From: Norana najaformis
Lineage: Eukaryota > Annelida > Clitellata > Crassiclitellata > Hormogastridae
Direction: 5' to 3'
NCBI GenBank assembly: GCA_964023275.1
Contig: OZ029916.1
Coordinates: 13,508,607-13,572,606, forward strand
DNA: 64,000 bases
A program made the position numbers and the translations under genes. Positions 24,195 to 34,863 of this stretch are shown here, one piece after another. Position 1 is the first letter of the stretch; each line of letters starts with the position of its first letter. The notes under the pieces are model-generated. The model saw only the letters and a program-made list of their open reading frames with translations. It did no database searches and was not told where the DNA came from.

Positions 24195-25310
24195 TTGTAC
24201 ATGTTTAACAGATCTCTTCTTGAGGGGCATCTCCCTGAATTACAAAAGCGGGCTATCATTTTCTCATATCTTAAAAACCTAATCTTTTTCTTAATGACCT
24301 TCATAATTATCGTCCTATTTCCAATCTCTTTTTTCTCTCCAAACCTCTTGTTTCCCTTCCACTATTACCCTATCTTGAAGATTATGGGCTTATGCCTCCT
24401 GGTCAGTCTGGTTTTAGGCGTCATCACTCACATTCCGAATCTGATCCCTCCTCTCAGACATTTATTCAGCCATTGGTCAGTCTCACATTACCCTCCTCGA
24501 CTCTATGATGTCTCCGCTGCCTTTGACACTGTCGATCAAAATGTTTTGTTACACCGCCTTGAGCTATCTTTTGGCCTCCTTGGTCCTCCTCTTCACTGGT
24601 TTCGTTCTTATCTTAGCGGTCGAACACAGATGGTTATTCTCGGCGACTCCCGTACGTCCTGGGTTAAAGTTGATCTTGGTGCCCCTCAGGGCTCGGTCCT
24701 TGGTCCTCTTTTATGCATTTTGTATACCGCTGATATCCCTTCCCTCTTTGCTAAACAATTGGCTGTTTGTCATTTGTATGCAGAAAATGTTCAGACTTTT
24801 GTTCAAGGACCTCCGTCTGCGCAGCTTGCTCTTGTTGGTAAGGTTGACGCCTTGACTCATGATATTCAACATTGGATATCCTGCAATCGTCTTCGCCTCA
24901 ATACGGCTAAGACTCAGTTGATCTGGTTTGGTTCTAAACACCGTCTTGCTCAGCTTGACTACTCTTGCTTATCCGAAACTTTCCCCTCTTTAATAGTTTC
25001 GTCTACTTTTCGTAATCTGGGCGTTATGCTTGACTGTGCCCTTACCTCCGCAAACCATGTTTCTAGTTTGACTCAGTTCTGTTACTATCATTTAAGCCCG
25101 CGCTTGCGCAGCAGAGGGCTTTTGCTGTTGTTGGCCCATCTCTATGGAATGGACTTCCGCTATCATTTCGTGCAAGGGTCACTGTTGGTGATAGAGCTGA
25201 GTCAGCTCGTTGTTTAAAGACGTTCTTATTTCCTTGGGGTTCTCATGCTGAGTAGCTTGTTCTGTAAGAAGCACTATATAAGTTATCAAATACAATACAA
25301 TACAACACTT
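24195..25310 (+). mobile_element. L2-like LINE, RT domain fragment with decayed catalytic box
   Basis: An open frame at 24195-25217 covers RT blocks: YDVSAAFDTVDQNVLLHRLE, then WFRSYLSGRTQMV, LGAPQGSVLGPLLCILYT, the catalytic box as LYAENVQ instead of YADDTQ, then WISCNRLRLNTAKTQLIWFG and TFRNLGVMLD. Upstream the RT palm start (NYRPISNL) lies in another frame at about 24295-24460. After NHVSSLTQ the element skips to its C-terminal tail, indicating an internal deletion. The 3' end reads AAGCACTATATAAGTTATC with AATAC repeats, a classic L2-type end. The copy is dead: catalytic Asp residues lost, frameshifts, deletion. Confidence 0.85.
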
Positions 25311-25329
25311 CGTGTTTAAGCAATGTTGA

Positions 25330-25745
25330 ATAGGAGTCGATCTGATGACTCCGGTCCTCCCCCAGCCTCAGCAGTCAGCACTGACGTAATACAGGAAAGC
25401 GAAGGAGTTCTACTGGGTGTCATCAGCGTGTTGATGGACCAGGAATTCAAGTGCTACGATGACCTGGGTCAGATCGGCTTCGCACAGGACACAGAGAAGC
25501 GGTCCATATACGGAGCTCTGAGGGACTCCCAAAGAACGGGCACCCAATCCAAACAGTCTGAACCCATGGTCACAATCATCAGCTGTTCATCAAGAAACGA
25601 TCGAAGCCATTCAAACGATTGATCACTGAATCCATGTGACGTGCTGAGGCGAATTAGCAATATGACATGGTTAACCGCGTCGGTCGCTGCGCTTACATCA
25701 AGAAGAGCAATCAGCGCCACAGCCTAGAGTCGATAGTGTCGCAGA
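25330..25745 (-). mobile_element. L2/CR1-like LINE RT fragment, minus strand
   Basis: The minus strand reads LLDVSAATDAVNHVILLIRL, then FEWLRSFLDEQ, a VPVLWESLRAPYMDRF segment (cf. VPQGSVLGPLL) and finally LEFLVHQHADDTQ, a partly preserved YADDTQ box. Frameshifts separate the blocks. A diverged echo of its GFSDQSFEW-side sequence recurs near 26040-26100. Confidence 0.65.
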
Positions 25746-26244
25746 AGTAAGTAAGTAAGACATTTGTTAACACGCCATAAGTCCATCGGCTGAGCGAGGA
25801 ATCATAGGCGAAGTCTTAGCCGCGAAAGAACCGTCTCAGTGAATTGGCCTTTCCTGCAGAGCCAGCCAGAAGGATGGTGTCAAACTTGGACGGTTATGGC
25901 AGCAAAAGCAGCATGAACAAGATTTTCCAGTGCTCATTTCGGCCGTTGAAAATGACTTCGGCCAAAATTTTATTTTTCGATTGTGGTCGGCTGCGCATAA
26001 CCGGTTTTTCCGGCTGGAGTGCCAATATTTCTCAGCAGATGGGTCTAGGCTGTATTGGTCAATGCTCTGAGGGACTCCTCAAAGAACGGGCGCCCAATTT
26101 AACATAGTCATCTTGATTTCGCTTCCGCATAGTAAAGATATAAGAAAAACCTGCTATACATGCGAATTATACTATCTAAGGCAAACACAGCGACACACAT
26201 GTACACTGATAGACACGCAGACAGAGAGGACATTTGAAGCCTAC

Positions 26245-26661
26245 CTTCATATTTTAGTAAGAACTGTTCCGTTAAGTTGTCGGTTCTTATTTGAATTTCA
26301 GCGGAGTTGGACTGCGACACATAAACGACGCTTTCTCGCACCCGTCGGCCACAGATTGGCCGCCATGTGGCGCTGCTGTTGTCCGCTGTTGTGAGCTCAG
26401 TTATAGCTGCGTATTCTGTGCATTTGGTCGCCGTCGCAACGTTTGAAGTTGCGCTGTTGTTCGTCGCAACTGCGTAGTCAATCATCGTGATGTTTATGCG
26501 CTGATGCGGCGCAACACTGATCGACCAAGGGCAGGCCGCCGTTCCCAGTCCAGTCTCAGCAGATACGATACTCGCTATGAAGCCTACAGGCGGCGGAAGA
26601 CGAAGCTCTGCAAGGCCCTGACAGTTCTCCTGGTTGAATTTGCTCGACATTCTGTTGAAAA
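26245..26661 (-). CDS. Receptor gene, CUB domain exon (phase 1-1)
   Basis: This 417-base minus-strand exon has acceptor TTTAATGCACAG and donor GAAG|GTAGGC. It encodes a whole CUB domain with the four cysteines in order: ENCQG, then G-F-I-A-S and ACPWSISV, then TKCTEYAAI and PICGRR, and the closing FLLKYE strand. Features typical of the fold are CPW-x-I, the NITMIDYA strand and the YVSQSNSAEI segment. Several N-x-S/T sequons suit an ectodomain. Splitting at GAA G|GT gives phase 1 at both ends. CUB domains usually bind protein or carbohydrate ligands, some via calcium; the ligand here is unknown. Confidence 0.82.
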
Positions 26662-29190
26662 CTGTGCATTAAATACGAACAATTCAGAGCGCTTTGATTG
26701 CGCAACAGAGAAAAGTCTACTACACTTGGACGCAAAACGATGAGTCATACGAATTTCAGGGGCTGAACAAAAATCGTAATTATCGTATAAAAAGCTTGGT
26801 GTTAGCCTACATATGTTCATTTTTAATGTAAAATAAAACTTGCGACCTACAGTGATTATTCATTTCATGACACTTCTTTTCATCTGTAATATTAGACAGA
26901 ATAGCCAATATATCATACTAAGACAGTAAAGATTAACCAACTGGAGGGTTAGTTAATCCATTCCTGGAAACATGACCCCATAGAAAAAGTGAAAACGTGA
27001 GAAAGTATAGTATATAAAATTAAATCTCTTTTTAGGATACTCAGGAGGACTAAAAGAATCAACACAATACAGTATACAAGATTATACATACATTAGGGGG
27101 TATAAGAAATCCGACTGGAGAATCGGTTAAACTATACCAAGGAATATATGAACCTGGTAATTTCTGACTGTACTTTAGACCAAATTACAGAAAGCAACAG
27201 GCCCTGTTAACTTTGCATCTATTAATTTCACTTAATGTTTAAAGTGTGGCCTATAAAAACACCTGCTGCGCCTCGCCCTGCTTGCTTCTACGCTTGTGTT
27301 GTAGTCCTATATAACAGGTCTACAGCTTACCAATCACGGCCAGGTTCTTTTTAACCTCTCGCTTTCTATTGCGTCAGGTATACGAGTCCGAAACTGTGTC
27401 CTTAATAAAATATTGGTAGGGGCAGTATTCGACTTTTATGGGCGTTACTGACTTAGGGCAACAGTCTTCCCATTTTGTAATTACAAGTTGTCAAGCAGTA
27501 GAATGGGCATAAGGGTTCCACAGAGTTACGACCCTTTAATATCGCGAACATGATTTCAAGGATCTTTTGAGCCTAGATTATTTTATGTTACTTAACTTTT
27601 AAAAGTGTAGGGGCAAAGATCTTGTGACCTCCGATGACTATGCTTGGTATTACTTTTATTACTTTTGTTTTTTCCAAGGTTGAAACGATCCCTCAGAAAA
27701 GAAAATAATTAAGTTAGGAGTAGAAAATGATTGAGTCATGTCCTGGCGCTTCTGAGCGTGATGTTGCTGGTTCTCTTACCGAGGCTATTTCGGAGTTGAA
27801 TCTCAGGCTAGCAGGGTCCGTGCACGGGGACCTTAAATGATGTGACACCCATTCAAACGGGGAGCGATGGTGAGGGATCTATCCCGATAAATTCATTTAA
27901 AATGAGCATGCAGGGCGAGGCCATACGGTCGCTAGAAAACGTGTGCATTTGCGCTTAAATCTCTGAGAAATCACCCCCAGTCCCAGTTTTCACAACCATC
28001 CGAAAGTGTGCCTCTGAATGCAGTGGCAGTGTGGCGCAAAACATGCATGGAAAGACATTGGAACAGGAAATAAGGCTCGCGTCCTTATCCAGCTACTGAT
28101 GATATGCGACGCTCCAATTCCAATTAAATTTCTGCATCCTCAGCATTAAGTAAGTCCAAGGATCTCAGAGACAGTGGAAACAACTATGCGGATCATTGGC
28201 ATCAGAGCATATTGCAGACTTATAAATCGCTTCCCGTTCAGCTGCAGAACCTGCTGAAATCGCTGTCTGCGACAGTTAGGAGGTGACACAAGTATGGACC
28301 ACTGTAGTATTCCAGGTCATATATTTACCAGATTTATTATTATTAATATTATTATTTTTATTATAATTATTATTAAATAAATTACATGACACCAAACTTG
28401 CATTTTGAGATGTGGGCATCTAGCAAGAAAATTAGTGACGGAACAAGCATTTTTTTAACTTTTTGCTGAAAGCAAAAATTCTCTCTCCGGACCACATACT
28501 ACACAGAAGCTCCTGATTAAAAAATACACCAATGCTTCAGCCTTTGGATTCAAATACTCTGCATATTTTGAAGCCTGGCTCTAACATGACAATGTATATA
28601 CTCTGCTGAAATCATGTTTGGGTAATACTTTGTCCCTTTCAAGTCTTGCACTTTTGACTTATATTTCCTTCCTTCGAAATATAATTCGATGGTTGGCTCA
28701 ATTTTATTGCTTGTAAATCTTATCTACGATCCTCTTTTTCGACGAACTTCACTTCTGTCAATGATCTACGAACTGTCTCCTTCATCCACTAATCCAACAT
28801 CTTGCAATTGCAGTAGCACTGCGATTGGAAACACCATATCTGTCACATTTACTGGCCATATTAGGCAATTTCGCTCACATTTGAGTGTGAATATTGGACG
28901 TAGGCCTACATAGTTTAGCTTTATGTATTAAAATAAATACCTGTACGATGCATAATTTACCTGATATGGTCATTAAAATATAATTGCTTTAATTTATAAC
29001 ATGAACAATTAATTTCCGTTTCATTTGTAATACATGACTATTGTGAAATGTGAACATTCGTTTAGGTATTAAATTATTATTAGTCAAGAATTGCTGCGAT
29101 CAACAAAACTAATTGGGCCTAATCCCGTATTAAAAATCAGGTAATTTAAATTAATCGAATCGCATTGCTGCATTATGATGTAGCCTAATT
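26662..29190. other. Receptor intron stretch, mostly unassigned
   Basis: The inferred intron between SUEL and CUB exons (26662-30430) holds the repeat at 27824-27960, an ATT-rich tract near 28335-28380 and the LINE at 29197. Nothing else is supported. Confidence 0.4.
27824..27960 (+). repeat. Copy of the 43-kb inverted-arm repeat
   Basis: About 130 bases (CACGGGGACCTTAAATG... CCCATTCAAACGGG... CCCGATAAATTCATT... AGGCCATACGGTCGCTA) match the right arm at 43555-43690 in the same orientation. The match continues into GTGTGCATTT. Confidence 0.75.
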
Positions 29191-29196
29191 TCTACT

Positions 29197-30010
29197 ACTT
29201 GGCACTCCTCAGCAACTTAAGAAATTAGAATGGCTTAAATCCGTAAAACTGGGTGATTCACTCATTGAGATGACTGATACTGCTCGTGACTTGGGTGTTG
29301 TTTTTGATTCTACCATGTCCCTCATAAACTATGTAAATGGTATTTGTAAGTCATCATACATGTATATTCGTGACATACGCAGAATTATGCATTATGCCCC
29401 CATGTCTTCCAGAATATCCTTAGCCAACGCATTTGTATCCAGTCGCCTTGACTATTGTAACTCCATTCTTGTTGGTACCACTAAGTCAAACATGCAGAAA
29501 CTCCAAAGAGTTCAGAACTCCTTGGCTAGAGGCATAACAAGTACTTCTAAATATGAGCATATAACCACTGTGCTTAAATCTTTACACTGGCTTCCTGTTC
29601 AGCATAGGATTTGTTTCAAATTAGGACTTACAGTTTATAAAACATTGAACTACGGTCAACCACAATACTTGAAATCAGTCCTTATTCGCCAGACTTACCA
29701 TTATTCTGCAAGGTCATCTGATTGTCTTTCTCTGGTCATACCTTGGGCTAGAACTGTTCTTGGTAAACGAGCATTTTCGGTTGCTGGACCAAAATTTTGG
29801 AATTCCCTCCCTGTGTCTGTTCGTTCTGCTCAGTCGCTCCTGTCATTTCGTTCTCAACTTAAAACTTACCTGTTTCAAATTGCTTATCCACTATAGGCTG
29901 CCTCTCTGTCGTGCGGACTGACCTTCTGGATATCGACCTGATTGTGGCTTGGTTTTGGTGTGCCATCGGTTGATGCCTTGTGCATTAGACATCGGCGCAA
30001 TAGAAGTTGC

Positions 30011-30070
<60 letters not shown>
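29197..30070 (+). mobile_element. 5'-truncated L2-like LINE (family A) with (TTA)n tail
   Basis: The frame from 29270 to 29896 encodes the last 208 residues of a LINE pol: DLGVVFDSTM, SRLDYCNSILVGTTKSNMQK, LHWLPVQHRICFK, GKRAFSVAGPKFWNSLPVSV and LKTYLFQIAYPL. Pol-like sequence starts at about 29200, so the copy is 5' truncated. The 3'UTR (GGATATCGACCTGATTG... GGTTGATGCCTTG... AGAAGTTGC) leads straight into TTA repeats (30008-30070), the usual L2-type tail. This is the best-preserved LINE piece here. It lies in the inferred receptor intron on the opposite strand. Sister copies: 36.1/38.8 kb and the 3' ends at 45.0 and 55.4 kb. Confidence 0.88.
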
Positions 30071-30075
<5 letters not shown>

Positions 30076-30430
30076 TCACCATTGGCTGTTGTGGGTCTAT
30101 AGCCTTATATCGCTTTTTTATATCGAATATCGATAGCCTTGCGCAGTAGTAGGCTTCAGCGGCTATTTAAAGTTTTTAATTTTATAGATTAGATCAGATG
30201 AGATTAGATTAATTATTGATGAAGATTGAAAACTTAAACCTGATAACAAAGCATCAAAGCTTAAGAAATTCGACGATATTTGAATTAGGCAATATGTTTC
30301 TATTGACGTCATTCATTACGTCAGAGCTGATGATGTGGCAAACATCCGTGATTATGTTAAGCTGCCAATAGTAGTTTCAGATATTTCTGATACTCATACA
30401 TAAGTGTATAATTGTATAATTAATACAAAC

Positions 30431-30724
30431 CTGTGATGCATTTGTAGGAGATTTCAAGATATGATTTGAGGTCTGGAGGGCAATTCATCTTCTTCGGGTG
30501 AAGAGATATAACGCTGGTTTTGCACTGATGTTTCCCAGAGCAGGTTCGCTCAAAGTCTGACGTCACATCGACTCCGCATCCAATGTGTCCATAGTTTTTA
30601 GTGACGCATCTTCCCATTCGCATGCGTCCGTATCTGGCGGTGTGGATGACGATCACCTGATCCAACTGACAACTTGCATTGAACCACTCCCAGTCGCAGT
30701 AGTCTGAAGATCCTATGTTGTCCA
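30431..30724 (-). CDS. Receptor gene, SUEL-type (galactose/rhamnose-binding) lectin exon (phase 1-1)
   Basis: This 294-base exon has acceptor CACTATTTCAG and donor ACAG|GTTTGT. It encodes one SUEL/Gal_Lectin domain of about 97 residues: DYCDWEWFNASC, then IVIHTARYGRMRMGRC with the signature YGR, then CGVDVTSDFERTCSGKHQC and a C-terminal SYLEISYKC. The YGR motif and Cys spacing match rhamnose-binding lectins and the lectin module of latrophilins. The DPC-KYL element is altered (NCP...SYL), so sugar preference cannot be read. Both ends are phase 1, matching the CUB exon about 3.8 kb downstream. Upstream exons, including the signal peptide, were not recognised in the window. Confidence 0.85.
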
Positions 30725-30875
30725 CTGAAATAGTGTTATAAACTTCAAAGACATATTATCCACTCTAGTTACAAACCGCTTTCTTTGCAGCATACAAGCA
30801 AGTAACTCTAGAATACCAAATTAGGGCATGACAGTAGACAACAGTATATTATGTTCACTTTTACCTATCCACTTC

Positions 30876-31085
30876 CGTAATCGTAAACTCGAGATTTCTA
30901 CGGCGCCCAAAAGAAAGCTTATTCACAGGATCTCAGTCAAAAGAAAATTGATGGGCAGAAAGGGTCAGATTCGGTTCCAGGTCATGATCCAGGGGCAAGT
31001 AGGCCGACAGTCTACCGTGGATGGCGTTTGGAATTGGAGCGGCAAGGTAGATAAGGGGAACAGGGGAAGAGGGATAGGAATTGCC
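30876..31085 (+). repeat. Dispersed repeat with GTAATC-type tail, copy b
   Basis: Starts CCGTAATCGTAAACTCGAGATTTCTACGGCGCCC, then CTTATTCACAGG, GGTTCCAGGTCATGATCC, CTACCGTGGATGG and ends near GGGGAAGAGGGATAGG. Almost full length compared with copies c and d. Confidence 0.75.
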
Positions 31086-31329
31086 AAAAAGGAATGTTTT
31101 GAGTAAAATATTTGCGCAAAGCTTGCAAAGGATGAAGTGTTGGTAAGTTCGTAGGATGGGTCAGATAATCATCGTAATTCTGATAGGAGTTTATTCCAGA
31201 GAGGTGGAGCAGCTATAGACATAGGATATTTTGAAATTATCGTTCAAATCCTTTGGCCCATAGTATAGATCATGAAGCTAACCCCGCCATTTGCATTCTT
31301 TAGCCCATGTGATGGACCAAACATGGACA

Positions 31330-31453
31330 ATGTAAATCCTGTGATGTGCTCAGCTTTGGCTTCCCCTTATCTACCCTGCTGATCCATTTCCAAACACCAC
31401 CCACCGTAGCTGTCTGTCTGTCTGTCTGTCTGCCTGCCTGCCTGCCTGCCTGT

Positions 31454-31484
<31 letters not shown>

Positions 31485-31605
31485 ACTCTTGAATCTTAAA
31501 GGTAACTGAATCTTTCTTGCCTATCGATTTTCTTTTGACTGTGCGCCTGTGAATAAGCTGGTTCTCGCGACATAGCTTTCGTTGGGCGCTGCAGAAATCT
31601 CAAGT
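31330..31605 (-). repeat. Dispersed repeat with GTAATC-type tail, copy c, with internal (CAGG/CAGA)n expansion
   Basis: The minus strand follows copies b and d: AACTTGAGATTTCTGCAGCG, CTTATTCACAGGCGC, AAATCGATAGGCAAG, then a tetranucleotide run (31410-31489 on +, CTGT and CTGC units), then CTACGGTGGGTGGTG. The run replaces the short CAGGCACTCAGACAGTC of copy d, so the microsatellite grew inside the repeat. Confidence 0.75.
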
Positions 31606-31689
31606 TTACGTTAACGATTTATATATTCTATGTATATAAGCCGAGAGCTGCTTGGGAATGCTCAGCAGTAGTGCATGTGTATGCACCAA

Positions 31690-32482
31690 AAAGCTTCTAT
31701 GTAGGCGAAACGCATGCGAGATTCGGAAGTTTTGCGAGTTATTAAAGACTTAGATACTAGCGATGATGCGGTCACAAGTAATGGCGAAAATAAAATTTTG
31801 GACGAAGTGTTTGCTGAAGGGGAAGGAGAAAGTTATGAAGAGGAACAAGAATTTCTGAAGACGACAATGAACCAGCGTTCGATGGTTGGAAGAAACTTGC
31901 AACCCAATCTTGTAATTTTATTAAAACTACAAGATTGGGTCCGCAGATAAGTCCTGTGGCTCAAGTGAGTGGATATAAAATACCGTCGGTGGAACTTGGT
32001 TTCTTCCAGTTGTTATTTACTGATGACTTGCTGCATGAAGTGGTTTCTCATACAAATGCTTGTGCAGCTGGAAAGTTGGTCAACATCTCTTCTGACCCAC
32101 ATTCTGTTTGGTCTAAGTGACATGAAGCAACTCTTGAGGAAATAAAAGCCTACCTAGGAGTCATCATGAACATGGCAATGAATGATAAGCCAACACTATT
32201 TTACTGTTTTCCCTTCGAATAAGTGTATCAATGCCATTCTTCATTGATGTCGTTGCACGATACCGGTTCCCTTAAGCAGACAGGATGGATGCTTCATGTA
32301 GCGCCTCCTACAGTCAGTCACGTAAGACAATCCAAAGCAGATAAGGTTTAAAATGTTCTAACTTATCATGGAAATGTCTGGAGAATTTCATTCATGGTTA
32401 TGATGTTGCCATTCATGAAACAACGGTTGCTTTCAAAGAGCTAGTTTCGTGCGAAATGTATAATCCGAATGTATGTACTATA
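31690..32482 (+). mobile_element. piggyBac-type transposase fossil, 5' part (split by a transposon)
   Basis: Broken + frames read an acidic N-terminus (31714-31900), then VELGFFQLLFTDDLLHEVVS with HTNACA, the EEIKAYLGVIMNMAMNDKPT segment, and FIHGYDVAIHETTVAFKE...MYNPN. The usual piggyBac SIDESM box has decayed to AIHETT, losing its Asp. The fossil stops at the TATA at 32479-32482 and resumes at 34369 beyond transposon copy 2. Confidence 0.8.
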
Positions 32483-34368
32483 ACACTGGCCAACACATAA
32501 TTTGTTGCCTCAAATGTTAGAACTGTTTCTGGGTATATTTGACCTGCTGATTCCAGAAAAGGCACCAGTTTTCTCCCAGCAGGTCTAGTTTTCGAGATAT
32601 AGAACATTATGCCATATACCAGTCCTTGCCTCTGCTCGCCCATAAAACATAAGGCTATTGCTATAATTATGTAGTGCTCAATTTATTATGTGATACACTA
32701 AATAAACATAATAATACAAATACTTAAAAGAAAATGGTAGTACCTGAAACTGTACTTATATGATACCAAACAGAACAAGTTTGTTATAAAAATTTCAAGT
32801 CATTCGACACCGAAGAAGCTCCTTTTGTACGATTTCCGAGTGTGGCATCTGCCGGAACAATCGCGCATAATATTCCAGCAATAGTCTGCCATCATGTGTG
32901 CATCCCATCTTCCTTGATATCGATTTTCCATTGTTTTGATGTCTTTGTGAAATCTTTCACCTTGCTCTTCGCTGAAGTCACCAAGATTCTCTGGAAAGCG
33001 ATCTAAGTGACTGTGGAGATAATGGACTTTAATGCTCATGTTGCAGCCAAGCTTGTTGAAATGAAGAAGCATATCCTCTACTAGTTGTGCATAATTGTCT
33101 GCCTTCTTGTTGCCAAGAAAATTTTTAGTTACAAGAACAAAGGAAGACCAGGCACAAGATTCGATTTCATTCATTGATGGTATGAAAAGTGGGTCATTCA
33201 TAAGTTGCCTGATCTGTGGACCATCGAAGATTCCAGCCTTCAATTTTTCCATTGTAATTCCTGGTAACTTGTGTACCATGTATTCGAAGCATGAACCTTC
33301 TTTATTCAAAGCCCTGACAAATTGTTTCATCAGGCCTAGCTTTATATGTAGTGGTGGCAGTATGATCCTATCTCGTGCCACCAAAGATTCCTTGATTACA
33401 TTTTGAGCTCCAACCACCATGTCTTTCCTCGAAGGCCAATCTTTTCTTGTCCAATGTTCATGCAAGGCTCTACTGTCCCAAAGACACAAAAAGCAGGGAT
33501 ACTTTGTGTAGCCACTTTGTTGACCAAGGAGGAAATTTACCATCTTCAAGTCTACACAAATTATCCATTGATGTTCTTTGTATTTTATCTTTTCCAGTAC
33601 TAAAGAGATGGCATTGTACTCTTCTTTCATCCTGGTGGAGTGACCGATTGGAATAGAACCAAATTTGTTGCCGTTATTTAAAAGCACACATTTCAGACTA
33701 CGTTTTGAACTGTCGATTTGGTTGGTTAATGCAGCTCCGTCTGGAGGTAGCCATAACCTTAAGGATGTTCGCATCTGAGGAATTAAATGACTAACCTAAA
33801 AAATAGTAAGAACATGTAGTTATTTAATGCTCACATTCACAGATTGTTCTTGCGACCAACTCTTAATATGCCCTAAGACGACTGCGGCTGCTCTAGCTTT
33901 CAGGAGGCGGTTTATATAGGCTATAAATGCTGACTTCAGCATAATCTATTTACATAGTTCGAAACCATGAAACGCTGTATAAGCACAAATAAATTCTAAA
34001 TGAGGCCATGAATTTAGTGCTGAGTAAGCTGTAGGCTACGGAATAGTTATTTCGTTGAATCAGCAATATCTCAGCACGCGGCAAGATATGCTGATATGCT
34101 GATTTTACATTATAAGGATGTAGGCATTATATGAATCAGCAAGAATTATAATTAGCCATAAATAAAGCTCATTATGACATTTTAGTTTTGCCAAAGACAT
34201 CGTTTAAAGAGTGGACTGGGTTTTCTTTACAAAATCGACGATATCTCAGAAACTAGACCTGATGCACTCAATCCAATGACATTTTCTGAATCAGCGCCCA
34301 AAATTACCCCAAGAACAGGTCTAAAACCGAAGGCAACAAGAAAAAAAATTTTTTCTGTTGGCCAGTGT
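32483..34368 (-). mobile_element. Novel-family DNA transposon, copy 2 (internally deleted) inside piggyBac
   Basis: The ends read TATA-ACACTGGCCAACA and TGTTGGCCAGTGT-TATA. Behind them the inverted repeats stay alignable for about 130 bases, sharing blocks such as TTGTTGCCT, CTGATTC and AGGTCTAGTTT plus GAGATAT. The element spans 1886 bases. TATA flanks both sides (32479-32482, 34369-34372) and piggyBac coding sequence lies on both sides, so the boundaries are well fixed. Only the C-terminal part of the transposase remains; the N-terminal Cys-rich part is absent. Confidence 0.88.
32800..33774 (-). pseudogene. Transposase of copy 2, C-terminal 324 residues
   Basis: This open frame aligns from its IDSSKRSLK block to its end with residues about 250-550 of the intact copy at 56143. 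Shared blocks are the first-Asp block IDSS, ICVDLKMV with the second Asp, GYTKYPCFLCLWDSR, LPPLHIKLGLMKQFV, LKAGIFDGPQIRQLM, FLGNKKADNYAQLVEDMLL, VHYLHSHLDRFP, EEQGERFHKDI and NRYQGRWDAHMMADYCWN. The first codons (MRTSLRL...) do not match and start right after an acceptor-like TTCCTCAG. The original reading presumably came from an upstream part now deleted. The long ORF with conserved blocks suggests either recent loss or trans-mobilisation. Not expected to be functional alone. Confidence 0.8.
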
Positions 34369-34640
34369 TATAATTAGTTACGAGTGTTTATGCTGTGGCT
34401 GAATCTGCAACTGGATGTGTCTGAATATTTGAACCATACTATGGCAAGAAAACCACGCCAGCACTGATCAGAATTGACCAGCTATTTACATCCAGGATTG
34501 TCATGCCTCTAACCGATGCAGTGCTGCAGAAGGCAGGTGATAGACCGACAGGTTCCAAGGGGCCCTGCGCCTGATTTCAACAGGCCCTGGAGCTTCTAGA
34601 AAGGGGATTCATTTGGATTCATTTGTCTCAAGCATGCGAC
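34369..34640 (+). mobile_element. piggyBac-type transposase fossil, 3' continuation
   Basis: After the TATA at 34369-34372 the + strand resumes with RVFMLW, then ESATGCV, IFEPYYGKKTTPALIR and LFTSRIVMPLTDAVLQKAGD. These blocks follow the 32.4-kb fragment directly in piggyBac transposases. Frameshifts and stops are present. Joining the two sides with one TATA leaves 26 bases between the N-P and VFML landmarks, close to the family spacing of about 27. Confidence 0.78.
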
Positions 34641-34824
34641 ATATCTGACAGCAGGAAGTTTCTATATTCTGGTTTGATGAAGCTTCTCACCAGAGTATTA
34701 GCGAATATAATGACATCCAGTGGCATATGCAAATCAGTATGATGCAACAAGAACATGCGCTGACAGATAGACACACAGACAATCAAAAATACAGATTGCC
34801 TCGCTGCCTCCCTGTCTGTCAGAA

Positions 34825-34863
<39 letters not shown>

